Shown here: one piece after another, positions 1 through 8,753 of the stretch | Layout of the letters: each line of letters opens with the position of its first letter | Numbering within the stretch: position 1 is the stretch's first letter | Source: Lachnospiraceae bacterium UBA7160 | Lineage (GTDB): Bacteria; Bacillota; Clostridia; Lachnospirales; Lachnospiraceae | NCBI GenBank assembly: GCA_002491565.1 | Contig: DKWE01000118.1 | Coordinates: 1-31,013, forward strand | DNA length: 31,013 nt | Direction: 5' to 3' | Made by a program: the position numbers and the translations under genes | Notes under the pieces: model-generated | What the model was told of the DNA's origin: nothing | Database searches by the model: none | The model's input: the letters and a program-made list of their open reading frames with translations, nothing else

Positions 1-53
1 TGATACCCCGTTGCTTGCAGCGGGATATTTGATTGATTCCCGTGCCGGTTCTT

Positions 54-67
54 GTTTCAATCCACGC
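54..67 (-). other. Orphan match to the 3' end of a type I-C-like CRISPR repeat
   Basis: The minus strand reads GCGTGGATTGAAAC, the 3' end typical of many type I-C CRISPR repeats. The 5' part of such a repeat is not recognisable here, and the next 53 bases to the window edge show no second repeat. It could be a decayed repeat at the edge of an array lying outside the window, or coincidence. It also sits in the loop of a TGCCGG/CCGGCA inverted repeat. Confidence 0.2.
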
Positions 68-71
68 CCGG

Positions 72-114
72 CAATTTAACGGAATGCGGCATACGGAACT
101 TGCCGCGTAAATTG
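72..114. repeat. Two-part inverted repeat downstream of the small secreted protein gene
   Basis: CAATTTA (72-78) pairs with TAAATTG (108-114), and inside it GCGGCA (86-91) pairs with TGCCGC (101-106). The two stems are separated by an asymmetric bulge. There is no T-run on either side. It may be a structured RNA or a small repeat element. Confidence 0.4.
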
Positions 115-126
115 ATTTCCTGACTA

Positions 127-155
127 TTTTAAAAGCCAGTACGCAAAGGCTGGCT
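127..155 (-). terminator. Intrinsic terminator for the small secreted protein gene
   Basis: On the minus strand AGCCAG, a 10-base loop and CTGGCT are followed directly by a T-rich stretch (TTTTAAAATAG). The site begins about 30 bases after the stop codon of the gene ending at 185, which is where a terminator is expected. Confidence 0.6.
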
Positions 156-184
156 GGCGCAAAATCAGCACCATGAATCCAGAC

Positions 185-796
185 TTACGGTGTCACTGCC
201 TTGTCGATCGTTACCGTCACCGTACCAATCTTTGTGCCTGCTGCCGTATCACTGCCCAGTTCTCCCCCGGACAGCACCAGGTAAGCGCTGTCGCTGGTCT
301 CCATTCCTGCTCCATCCGTTCCTTTTCCATTGTCAGCTGTCTCAAGACTTAATGTGCTTTTATCCGTCTTATCACTGTCAGATACCTGAAATATTCCCAT
401 AAGACCTGAAATCGATGAGTCCGCAGCAAAGGAAAGCTCTGCCGTAACGCCTGCATTGGAATGGTTCGTCACCGTGATCCTATTGCCATCTGCCACTGCC
501 GGCGTCCATTTTCCGGCCGTCTCCGCATTATCATATTTATGAGTCGCAGTGTTCCAGCTTCCCTTCGCTGCCGCCTTATACGTAAAGGCCATCGCGCCCC
601 ACTCGATATCAACCTTGTACACGGTATCAGAAGCAGTTCCCTGCTCATACGTACCGGTCACAGCAATATCCTTTTTGGATGCTGGAAGAGAAGTGATATT
701 CTCCGCTCCTCCTGCCGCTGCGAACGCTGACCCTGTTGCTCCTATACTGAGCGCTGCCGCTGCCAGCACCACCGCTGTTTTATGAAACCTTCTCAT
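185..796 (-). CDS. Small secreted protein with WGAMxFTY domain
   Basis: A 203-residue exported protein. Residues 1-27 form a clear signal peptide (basic start MRRFHK, Ala-rich core, AFA-AAG cleavage-like site). The mature part has Asn/Thr-rich beta-type sequence with the motifs WGAMAFTY, WNTATH, NRITVTNHS and a final GTVTVTI. The same order of motifs (WGAMEFTY, WNTETH, DRITAVN, GTVTVTI) recurs near the C-terminus of the 2256-residue protein upstream, so the two share a full-length domain of about 150-170 residues. There are no cysteines and no LPxTG motif. The start is supported by GGGAGG about 8 bases upstream. It is the third minus-strand gene of the surface locus but is separated by a 413-bp repeat-bearing gap, so it may have its own promoter. 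Function is unknown; a secreted surface or matrix subunit is inference. Confidence 0.85.
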   Translation of the reverse strand: MRRFHKTAVVLAAAALSIGATGSAFAAAGGAENITSLPASKKDIAVTGTYEQGTASDTVYKVDIEWGAMAFTYKAAAKGSWNTATHKYDNAETAGKWTPAVADGNRITVTNHSNAGVTAELSFAADSSISGLMGIFQVSDSDKTDKSTLSLETADNGKGTDGAGMETSDSAYLVLSGGELGSDTAAGTKIGTVTVTIDKAVTP

Positions 797-969
797 GTTG
801 TTTCCTCCCTGTTTGAAAATAAATGATTTTTTACATGTATCTATATTCCCTGCTCCCGGCCCGGGACGAACGTATCGCCTGTCCGCCTAAATAACTCCCG
901 GATGCTTAAAGGAGTCATGGAAATATTACCGTTTTGATTGATCTGCACCTGTCATGCGCATCTCTGGAG

Positions 970-1185
970 CCTTTTATCTGCCTGCATCCGCCGTTGCGCT
1001 GCTGCTTTGCAGCTTCCTGCATCCACCTCACGCTGCTGCTTTGCAGCTGCCTGCATCTACCTCACGCTGCTGCTTTGCAGCTGCCTGTATTCGCTTTGCG
1101 CCGCTGCTTTGCAGCTTCCTCTATCCGCTTTACACCGCTGCTTTGCAGCTTCCTCTATCCGCCATTGCGCAGTTGCTTTGGAGCT
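970..1185. repeat. 34-bp tandem repeat, about 6 copies, each with a small hairpin
   Basis: The core GCTTTGCAG starts at 1004, 1038, 1072, 1106 and 1140, exactly 34 bp apart. A degenerate copy starts at 1175 and a more decayed one lies before 1000. Most units contain a 5-bp palindrome around TTT (GCTGC-TTT-GCAGC), sometimes shortened by one base. The unit is not a multiple of 3, and the long plus-strand reading frames over it are by-products of the repeat. It fills most of the 413-bp gap between 796 and 1210. The units differ by point changes and there are no spacers, so this is a minisatellite and not a CRISPR array. Confidence 0.85.
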
Positions 1186-1209
1186 TATGCAAGCGCTGCT
1201 GTCTGTTCT

Positions 1210-1779
1210 TTACTTCACCACCGTGATCTCGATCCCCTCGATATTCCCGTTGACAATCGCTTTCTCACCGGAATCGGGGTCGTAGTAGAGGATGTTGAAT
1301 TTTCCATTATAAGTGCCCTCCGAGAGCGTCGCCGCGCCCTCGATCAGATCCAGCTTCTGCACCTCTTTGCCGGGGCGGATCGTGCCGGACTGCGCGATCA
1401 CCGTCTCTGTGTCGTCCGCGCTCACGATGATGAGCTGCAGGACCATGTCATTGACCGACTTGGACGGGTTCTGGAACATCAGCGATGCCGTCTGGTCAGC
1501 AAGTGAGATCGTGACGCCCTTCTGGTAGCTCATCGAGACGGCTCCGCCGCCCTTATTGGCGTCCATCTTCTCTTCCTCCGATTCGTCTCCGATATCCTCT
1601 GCGTTCACATCCTCCTCCACCGGCGCGTAGTCCGGGGCGAGCACCGGAGCTGTCTTTCGGAAAAACAATGCCCAGACGGTCACTCCAACCGCGATCACTG
1701 TGATCAATAGCAATAGCAGAATCAGAAGCTTTCCGCCATCTGGTCTCCTGCCTGTTCTTCCCTCTTCTTTCTTTTCCAT
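1210..1779 (-). CDS. Single-pass membrane protein with extracytoplasmic beta domain
   Basis: A 189-residue protein. The N-terminus is charged (MEKKEEGRTGRRPDGGK). One transmembrane helix at about residues 18-40 (LLILLLLLITVIAVGVTVWALFF) is followed by an acidic linker and a C-terminal domain of about 110 residues with alternating polar/hydrophobic strands (VTISLADQTASLMFQNP, VIAQSGTIRPG, YNGKFNILYYD, VNGNIEGIEITVV). A start at 1779 is preferred over an upstream in-frame ATG because GGAGG lies about 8 bases before it. It follows the giant secreted protein gene by 109 bp on the same strand, so cotranscription is likely. It is probably an anchored accessory factor, with its C-terminal domain outside the cell, for the two secreted proteins. 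No enzymatic motif was seen and the exact function is unknown. Confidence 0.8.
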   Translation of the reverse strand: MEKKEEGRTGRRPDGGKLLILLLLLITVIAVGVTVWALFFRKTAPVLAPDYAPVEEDVNAEDIGDESEEEKMDANKGGGAVSMSYQKGVTISLADQTASLMFQNPSKSVNDMVLQLIIVSADDTETVIAQSGTIRPGKEVQKLDLIEGAATLSEGTYNGKFNILYYDPDSGEKAIVNGNIEGIEITVVK

Positions 1780-1888
1780 GTGTCTCACCTCCTTCCAAAA
1801 CCGCAGCGATCCGCGCACAGTCCGCGAATACCAATTCTCTGTCAAAAGCCCTGACTGCCGCTTGAAATCCTCTTTCCCGGCTTTCCAG

Positions 1889-4800
1889 CTACTCTCCGTA
1901 ACGTTCCCATGCAGCGCCGTTATAGATCATGCTGCTGCCGTTCATCGGAAGACCCGGTTCTCCATCCGCCGGATAACGGTGCCAATCGTCAGAGTAGAAT
2001 ATCACAAGACAGTTTTCAAAGCCTTCCGGTATATCCCAGTAAAAGTATCCAGGATGCTGGTCAGCGGTCATCGGCACGCCCGGCCATCCGGAATAGTTTG
2101 TTGCCTTTCCATTCTCATCCATACAGTATGCGTAGATCATGGGGTTCCAGCCCCAGCCCTCCGGCAGTTCCAGCCATGCGCGCTGCACCGGCTGAATCGT
2201 TACGGTCACTGTGCCAAGCGCAAGATTCTTACCCTCCGTGGAAGGTCTTCCTGTCAGGACAAGCTGCTGCTCCAGGCGCTCGCCCTCGCCCAGGCGTGCG
2301 AGTACTGCCTCTGACCGGGCTTCTGCCTGTTTCTCACCGTATTCAGCATCTGTACTCGAAACTTCCGCCTCTTTCCCACCGCTTCCGGTATCTGTACTCG
2401 GCGCTTCCGCGCTCAGGCCCGCAACGCTCTGTCCATCCGCATTCCTATTCTCCGTATTCCGGTTTTCCACAGTAAGAAATTGCCCCGTCACCGCCGTATC
2501 TGTCTGACTGTAGCTGCAGCCGATTTTCACCGGCAGCGTCCCCGTATTCACCGCTGTGATCCGGTCGGCGCCCTCTGCGCAGGTCCAGCCTCCGCCCTCA
2601 CAGGTGTGCGTCTCGGTATTCCATACGCTGTCCGTGTAGGTAAACTCCATCGCACCCCAGGTGAGATCCACAGAAATCCGCTCCTGCGGGGAAGCCGTGT
2701 CCGGACCGACGGTAACCGTATCAAAGGAGCTCAGTATATGCATCAGCTCCGAAACCTCCAGCTCATTATTCAAAAGCCTGTTCTGCGCCAGAACCTGATC
2801 GCCCCAATAAACGGTACAGCCTTCCGCCAGAAGCTCCTTCACTGCTTTTCCATTTTCACAGTATATCATATAATACTGTCCGGTTTTATAAACGCCGCCG
2901 CTCAGTATCACGCTTCCGGCTGCCCCCACGTGTAATCCATAATTCTTCCCGTCAAATGTGCCGCCGCTCACCTCCGCGCTGCCTCCCTCTACAGAAAGAG
3001 CAGGACCACTTCTTGCAGTAAAGGCGCCGCCATCCGCCTTTAAGCTGCCGCTGCCCTTCACAGTGACTGACGCTATCCAGCCGTTGAAGGTACCGCCGCT
3101 TACTTCTGCGCTGCCGCCCTCTGCCAAAAGAGCGCAGCCCGCATTATTTGCGGTAAACGTACCGCCGCTCACCTCTGTTTCTCCTCCTGTCAGCCGGAGG
3201 GCCGCTGTTCTGTTCGAGATAAAGCTGCCGCCGGTGATCACCGCGCTGCCGCAGAATACTGCCGCCGCCGCATCTCCGTCTGTTCCGTCCAGCGTACCGC
3301 CGCTCACCGATAGCGACGGCTTGTCGGCGCCGTCCGAAGCCGTATTCAGCACGACCGCCGCTCCGTCGGCAGAAAACTCGCTGAGGCCCACAGAGCCGTT
3401 CAGTATCTCCACACTGGAAGACTCCTGTGCCATAATACCGTTGTATTTTCCCGTGATCTGTCCGCCATCGACCGCGAGTCTGCTGTATCCGCTGAGCGTG
3501 AACGCACGGTTCCCGGTTCCGGTAACCGTACCGCCTTTCACGAACATAGACGCATTCTGATCCAGCATCACTCCTTCTTCCCGCGGACTGCTGATCGTGC
3601 CGGATTCCAGCACTGTCGTTCCGCCATGTATCTCCAGGCCGCCGTTAATCTCTGCTCCATCCACACGTAGGCTGCCGCCCACCTGGGAAATCGCACAGGA
3701 ATTACTGTCTACCCTGCTGCCGTTCAGGGTAAGGCTGCCTGTGACCTCAAAAACACAGCTGCCCGCTGTTCCGGTTATGGAATAGCACGCGCCTTCTGCA
3801 CTGTTCAGCGTGATGGTCTCATCTGCGTCTACCGTCAGCGTGTCGCTGCAGCTTACGTCCGCCAGCAGCGTAACGGCAGCAGTATTCGCTTCCTTCGCCG
3901 CCGCCCAGGCCTGGGCCATATCCGCATACGGCGTCACGTCCTCTGCGGCAGTCACGATCGCCACCGCCTTCATCGTTTCTTCCGCGCCGCAGTACTGGCA
4001 GGTTCTGTGAAAGGCTGCTGGATCGTCTGCGGAAGGGTTCCATGCTTCCCATGCATGCGGACAGCGCTTCACTGTAACGCAAACGTCTGTCAGCTCCTTT
4101 TCCTCCAGCTTTCCGGTGATCAGACCGCCTGTTCCCTCTCCTGCATAGTATACACATCTCTGCTCCAGCAGGCTCCCCAGCGTATTGGGATTCTCCGCAG
4201 TGATCCGAATGCCGCCGCCCGCCGCCCGGAACGTTCCTCCGCTCAGGAACGCCGTTCCCTGGCTGTCAAGAAGCAGACCGCCGGTCTCTCCTTCAATCGT
4301 TCCTTCCGATACGGTAAGCCTGCCGCCGCTTACGCTCACGCCTACCGTGTCAGAACAGATCTGACCGCCGGTTACCAATGCCTCACCTCCGCTTATATAG
4401 ATTCCTGCCTGCACGCCCAGAGTCATCCCGCCGGTCATGGTGAGGCTTCCGCCGCTCATATCGACGCCTGACTGACTGCCCAAAATAATCCCGCCGGTTA
4501 TGGTCACGCTTCCGCCGCTTATGCGCAATCCTGCCTGGTCGGAAGAGACAAATGCCCCGCTTTCCAGAGTCACACTGCCACTGTTCACAGCAATCCCCGC
4601 CCCTGCTTCACCGTTGTTCCTCACGCTGCTTCCACGCACAGTCAGACTGCCGCCTGTCACACGCACAGCACTGCTCTCTTCGTCAAATTTCTCGCCCTGA
4701 ATCACTATATTGTCGAGAATCAGGCTGCCGGATACCTCAAGGAACGACCCTGTACCAGTTTTTTCCAGGCGCCGGCCATTCACTGCTGTCAGTGTGATCT

Positions 4801-7800
4801 TCATGCCCTCCTCTACGGACAGCGTGCTGTCACAGGATACGTCCTGAAGCAATGCCACTGTCGCCTCGCCCGCTTCCCCTGCCGCATCCCAGGCATCCCG
4901 GATATCCGCGAAATAATCGGTGGTACTGCCAGCAGTCACGGAAACCACCGCTGCCTCGGTCTTGCCGCAGCATTCACATGATCTCTCGTATACGCCCTCT
5001 GTGTTCGGCTTCCATGCGCCCCACGTATGCGTTTCACATTTCTTTACCGTAACAGAAGCCTTACTCAGTGTGCTCTGATCCAACAGCCCGGCAACAGGAT
5101 TGCCGTTCTCGAAGAAGGCATAGCCCTCTGCCAGAATATCCCGGAATTTGCCTGCGCCGCCAGAATAACGCAGATCAATATTGACTTCGCCCGGATTCGT
5201 CCTCTGAAAGGTTCCTCCCGTCAGATGAATTTTGCAGGCACCGGTCCCTGCATAGAAGCTGCCATCCGTACCGGTTATCTCGCCGCCGCTGATGGTCACG
5301 CTTCCCGCTCCGCCCCTGATACCGCGGCAGGCGCCAAGTGTCCCTCCCTCAACGGTCAATGTCTGTGCACTGCCCGGCGCATCCGCCATATAGCATGCAT
5401 AATTCCCTGCAGCGCTGCTCCCGGTCACATTCCCGCCGGTCACGCTGACACTTCCGCCGTTCATTTGAATTCCATGAGAAGAGCTTCCTGTGACTGTTCC
5501 TCCGGTTACCTGCAGCGCTGCAGCCCCACTTATGCAGAAGCCGCAGGTACCACTGACTGTTGTTTTGCCATCTACCTTCACATTCCCGCCGGTCTGCTCT
5601 ACGCCTGCACCGCCCGCACTTTCAATGACGATATCAAAAAGCAGCAGGTCCCCTCCGCTGACCCGGAACACCGGATTGCTTCCGGTCCGGTTTTGCAGTG
5701 TACGGCCTCCCTCCAATCTGATACTTTCGCCGTTTTCCACGGTCAACGGCTCCGACACTTCGGCATCCGCAACAAGAATGACCCCTACTTTCCCTGGACT
5801 GCCGCTCTGCTTTGCCGCCGCCCATGCGTCCTCTATATGCGTATAATAGGTAACCGTATCGCCTGACACAGCCGCTTCAGCGGAAACCTCCCTTCCGCAC
5901 GCAAGGCAGGTACCCTTCGCACCACCGCTGCCGTCCTCCTGCCAGTTTCCCGCATGAGGATGCGTACACGGCTTTACGGTAACCGGTTTCTCGGAAAGCA
6001 CCTTCGCCGAAAGCTTCCCCTCGATCGGGGTGCTCCCCTTGAAATATGCATAACCATCAGCAAGGATCTTGCCTAAGTTATCTGCTAGTAACGAGATGCT
6101 GCCGCCCTGATCTGCGCCGCCGTTGTAGGTTCCTCCCTTCAGAACCACACCTTTAGATCCAGTCATTATCAAACCGTAGCTCCTGGAACCGGATGCAGAG
6201 ACCTCGCCTCCCTGAATGGTTACCGTCCTGTTCCAATCAGATGCATCATTGTGGAGGTCTATTCCGCCACCTATGCCCTCCATCTTACCGCCCTCTATCA
6301 GAACATCTCCTCTTCCACTATGCACCTCTAATACATACGAGCCTTTTATTACAGCATTTCCGCCAATGTGCAGCTGCCCGCCATACATATCCACCCCGTC
6401 AAACTTGCCTTCCATACTGCCCCCGGTAATCTCAACGGAGCCATTGCCGGATGCATACACCGCACAAGAAGAGGAATGCTGCTTTGCAGTGATGGTTCCT
6501 CCTGCAATGCTGACCGTTCCTCCCGTTATAGATACGCCATTTGCTTTTTTGGGAACCCCAGAAGTGCTTGTCACAGCCGCTCTGTCACTGATACTGAGAC
6601 TGCCTCCTCCGATCTGGACGGCATTATCATTCGCTGCGCTGACAGACGCAGAATCACGGAGCTTGACATCTCCGCCTGTTATGGTCAAAGCGCCCATTCC
6701 GTTACCGCTACACTCTATTTTCGTGCTGCCGCTGATATCGACATTCCCACTCACCACCTGCACCGCTCCTGCAGAACCGGATGCGCGAAGCTGCGCGCTG
6801 CCGCTGACGGATACCGTCGCCCCCTCCGTGTGCAGAGCGCAGGAATTACTGCCTGTGGCTTCGATCACAGAGCTGCCGCTGATGTTCAGGGTGCCTTTCA
6901 TACAGGAAATCGCAGTCTTCTCGGACGGAATATTCGTATTGATAATATTGACAGTCGGGTCGCCATCAACATTCTCTACACCTATCTGCATAAATGTCAG
7001 ATGTGACTCATTTACAATAGGGACATTATCCAGAGTAAATGTTCCTCCTGCTATCTGAAAAAGGGGGGCTCCATCCCGTTCAGGAATTACAAAACCTGCA
7101 CTGCTGTCTTTGGCGGTAATAGTAACATTACCACTCGTAAAAGGAGTAACCATAGTTGGCACTACAGGCCTGCACAGAGTGATTTTAGCAGAAGCAGGAG
7201 CCTTTGCCTGCGCCGCCATAAGCGCACTTTCAAAGCTCCCGAAGTTTTGCTCTTTTCCACCGTCGATTGAGAGCGTGGCTTCATATAATTCCAGCATCAG
7301 CTCCGCCCCGCCCAGTATAACCATCACTTCCAGCGCCTCTGTGTCCGCCCCCAGGACGTATCCTTCCGGAAGCTGCGCCTCAAAAGTGTAACACCCCTCC
7401 CACGCGCCCTCCTCCGGGTACTCCGGGCACTTCCAGTCTGCAAGAGCGAGCTGCGTCTGCCCGGACGCGCCGCCCGGTACGTCCGCCGCATTTGCCGCCG
7501 CGCCGCCAGACACTGTCTGTGCACCGACTGTGCCTGCGTCCGCACCTCCGCCTGTCACTGTCTGTGCGCCGTCTGCGCCTGTGTCCGCACCTCCGCCTGT
7601 CACTGTCTGTGCGCCGTCCGCTCCTGTGTCCGCACCTCCGCCTGTCGCTGTCTGTGCACTGTCTGCACCTGCTGCCTGCGCGTCCGCCGCGCCTGTGCTG
7701 CCCGCCTGAGGCTGCGCCGCTGCGGACACTGTGATCCAGTCCGCGAGGAGTTCCCGCGGAAGCAGCTCTGTCACATCTTCAAAGGATGCCGGATGCTCCT

Positions 7801-8659
7801 CGCTGGCTCCGGGGAAGCACAGCACCCATCCGGCAGGATACTCTTCACTCCCTTCCTCATACACCAGGAGTTCCTCCGGGTCTATCCACTGCCAGCCTGT
7901 GATCAGGTTCGCTCTGGAAGAAGCGGCCCCGCCCTCCGGCTTTTTTTCGGTTTCGCCCTCGGACTCGGTTTCGGTCTCAGGCTCCGTCTCAGTTCCTGTC
8001 TCAGACTCCGTTCCCTTCTGCTCAGTCTCTTTCGATTCTGTCTCCCCGGCTTCGAACTCTGTCCCGGACGGGTCTGTCTCTGTCTGCGCTGCATCCGGCT
8101 GAGACGGCTTTCCTTCCGTCTGCGCTGGATCTGACTGGGATGGATTTCCTTCCGTCTGCGCTGCATCCGGCTGAGACGGCTTCCCTTCCGTCTGCGCTGG
8201 ATCTGATTGGGATGGATTTCCTTCCGTCTGCGCTGCATCCGGCTGAGACGGATTTCCTTCTGTCTGCGCTGGATCTGACTGGGATGGATTTCCTTCTTCC
8301 TGCGCCGCATCACTCTGAGGGGGATTTCCTTCTTCCTGCGCAGGATCGCTCTGCTCCGGCTGTCCTTCTGTCTGCGCAGGCTTCGTCTCTGTCTGCGGCG
8401 CTTCCGGCTGCGCGGGCTTCGCCTCTGTCTGCGGTGCTTCCGGCTGCGCTACGTTATTCTCCGCCTGGGCGGACGCTTCCCTGCTCTGCGCATTCTCCGG
8501 CTCCGCCGATGCTGCTAACGCCCCAGTCTGTATCCGCTCTGCAGCAAGCTCTGTCTCCCCTGCCGATACCGGCAACGCTGTATGTACTGTCAACACACCT
8601 GCCATCAGCCATGCCAGTGCGGAAGAAAGATGTCTTTTTCCTGATTTCCTGATCTCCAT
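1889..8659 (-). CDS. Giant secreted parallel beta-helix protein with CBM26-like C-terminus
   Basis: A 2256-residue secreted protein. A signal peptide (about residues 1-35, ending LPVSAGE) is followed by a Pro/Gln/Glu/Asp linker with eight 12-residue repeats (DPAQTEGNPSQP type), an acidic Glu/Thr stretch, and a Gly/Ala linker with 15-residue GADGAQTVTGG repeats. The bulk, from about residue 470 to 1970, is a long run of GGxVxITGG-type rungs typical of right-handed parallel beta-helices. It is broken by three modules of the form C-H-W-(20-25)-C-x2-C-G followed by a YxxIxDAWxAA motif, where a new helix begins. Near the C-terminus come the WGAMEFTY domain shared with the small secreted protein and a last 85 residues (IYAYCMDE, GWPGVPM, FENCLVIFYSDDW) resembling starch-binding module 26. 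No LPxTG or other sorting signal is visible. The start is chosen from GGAGGGG about 8-12 bases upstream; longer in-frame starts lack this. Adhesion or glycan binding is inferred. Confidence 0.88.
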   Translation of the reverse strand: MEIRKSGKRHLSSALAWLMAGVLTVHTALPVSAGETELAAERIQTGALAASAEPENAQSREASAQAENNVAQPEAPQTEAKPAQPEAPQTETKPAQTEGQPEQSDPAQEEGNPPQSDAAQEEGNPSQSDPAQTEGNPSQPDAAQTEGNPSQSDPAQTEGKPSQPDAAQTEGNPSQSDPAQTEGKPSQPDAAQTETDPSGTEFEAGETESKETEQKGTESETGTETEPETETESEGETEKKPEGGAASSRANLITGWQWIDPEELLVYEEGSEEYPAGWVLCFPGASEEHPASFEDVTELLPRELLADWITVSAAAQPQAGSTGAADAQAAGADSAQTATGGGADTGADGAQTVTGGGADTGADGAQTVTGGGADAGTVGAQTVSGGAAANAADVPGGASGQTQLALADWKCPEYPEEGAWEGCYTFEAQLPEGYVLGADTEALEVMVILGGAELMLELYEATLSIDGGKEQNFGSFESALMAAQAKAPASAKITLCRPVVPTMVTPFTSGNVTITAKDSSAGFVIPERDGAPLFQIAGGTFTLDNVPIVNESHLTFMQIGVENVDGDPTVNIINTNIPSEKTAISCMKGTLNISGSSVIEATGSNSCALHTEGATVSVSGSAQLRASGSAGAVQVVSGNVDISGSTKIECSGNGMGALTITGGDVKLRDSASVSAANDNAVQIGGGSLSISDRAAVTSTSGVPKKANGVSITGGTVSIAGGTITAKQHSSSCAVYASGNGSVEITGGSMEGKFDGVDMYGGQLHIGGNAVIKGSYVLEVHSGRGDVLIEGGKMEGIGGGIDLHNDASDWNRTVTIQGGEVSASGSRSYGLIMTGSKGVVLKGGTYNGGADQGGSISLLADNLGKILADGYAYFKGSTPIEGKLSAKVLSEKPVTVKPCTHPHAGNWQEDGSGGAKGTCLACGREVSAEAAVSGDTVTYYTHIEDAWAAAKQSGSPGKVGVILVADAEVSEPLTVENGESIRLEGGRTLQNRTGSNPVFRVSGGDLLLFDIVIESAGGAGVEQTGGNVKVDGKTTVSGTCGFCISGAAALQVTGGTVTGSSSHGIQMNGGSVSVTGGNVTGSSAAGNYACYMADAPGSAQTLTVEGGTLGACRGIRGGAGSVTISGGEITGTDGSFYAGTGACKIHLTGGTFQRTNPGEVNIDLRYSGGAGKFRDILAEGYAFFENGNPVAGLLDQSTLSKASVTVKKCETHTWGAWKPNTEGVYERSCECCGKTEAAVVSVTAGSTTDYFADIRDAWDAAGEAGEATVALLQDVSCDSTLSVEEGMKITLTAVNGRRLEKTGTGSFLEVSGSLILDNIVIQGEKFDEESSAVRVTGGSLTVRGSSVRNNGEAGAGIAVNSGSVTLESGAFVSSDQAGLRISGGSVTITGGIILGSQSGVDMSGGSLTMTGGMTLGVQAGIYISGGEALVTGGQICSDTVGVSVSGGRLTVSEGTIEGETGGLLLDSQGTAFLSGGTFRAAGGGIRITAENPNTLGSLLEQRCVYYAGEGTGGLITGKLEEKELTDVCVTVKRCPHAWEAWNPSADDPAAFHRTCQYCGAEETMKAVAIVTAAEDVTPYADMAQAWAAAKEANTAAVTLLADVSCSDTLTVDADETITLNSAEGACYSITGTAGSCVFEVTGSLTLNGSRVDSNSCAISQVGGSLRVDGAEINGGLEIHGGTTVLESGTISSPREEGVMLDQNASMFVKGGTVTGTGNRAFTLSGYSRLAVDGGQITGKYNGIMAQESSSVEILNGSVGLSEFSADGAAVVLNTASDGADKPSLSVSGGTLDGTDGDAAAAVFCGSAVITGGSFISNRTAALRLTGGETEVSGGTFTANNAGCALLAEGGSAEVSGGTFNGWIASVTVKGSGSLKADGGAFTARSGPALSVEGGSAEVSGGTFDGKNYGLHVGAAGSVILSGGVYKTGQYYMIYCENGKAVKELLAEGCTVYWGDQVLAQNRLLNNELEVSELMHILSSFDTVTVGPDTASPQERISVDLTWGAMEFTYTDSVWNTETHTCEGGGWTCAEGADRITAVNTGTLPVKIGCSYSQTDTAVTGQFLTVENRNTENRNADGQSVAGLSAEAPSTDTGSGGKEAEVSSTDAEYGEKQAEARSEAVLARLGEGERLEQQLVLTGRPSTEGKNLALGTVTVTIQPVQRAWLELPEGWGWNPMIYAYCMDENGKATNYSGWPGVPMTADQHPGYFYWDIPEGFENCLVIFYSDDWHRYPADGEPGLPMNGSSMIYNGAAWERYGE
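7511..7670. repeat. In-frame 45-bp tandem repeat in the giant protein gene
   Basis: Units start at 7511, 7556, 7601 and 7646, each 45 bp, and encode a 15-residue Gly/Ala/Asp/Thr repeat (GADGAQTVTGGGADT type). The first three are nearly identical and the fourth is diverging. The near identity suggests recent copy-number change, with the reading frame kept. Confidence 0.8.
8060..8347. repeat. In-frame 36-bp tandem repeat (8 units) in the giant protein gene
   Basis: Eight consecutive 36-bp units encode 12-residue repeats alternating DPAQTEGxPSQP and DAAQTEGNPSQS, giving a 72-bp higher-order period. They form the stalk-like linker just after the signal peptide. The end units are more diverged than the middle ones, as expected for slippage or unequal recombination. 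Confidence 0.85.
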
Positions 8660-8735
8660 TCCCTTTCCCCTCCATAAGTCTATTTCCCAGCTTGTCAGCC
8701 GTTTCACTGCTCCGTCAACGATCTCTGTACTGCAA

Positions 8736-8741
8736 ATTATA
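8736..8741 (-). promoter_or_regulatory. Predicted -10 box of the giant secreted protein gene
   Basis: The minus strand has a perfect TATAAT here, about 76 bases before the ATG at 8659. The -35 position (around 8759-8764, GGTACA) is poor and is overlapped by a copy of the LytTR-type repeat. This suggests a promoter that needs an activator. Confidence 0.5.
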
Positions 8742-8753
8742 TGGATGAATTGA

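Noticed and set aside
970..1185. CRISPR array
   Set aside because: Units are contiguous and similar over their whole length, so there are no distinct spacers.
934..1506. Long plus-strand open frames, up to 190 codons, rich in Leu/Cys/Ala
   Set aside because: They arise from the 34-bp tandem repeat and from the antisense of the membrane protein gene, and there is no ribosome site.
1889..2100. LPxTG sorting signal at the C-terminus of the giant protein
   Set aside because: The protein ends with the CBM26-like domain and lacks LPxTG, a hydrophobic span and a basic tail.
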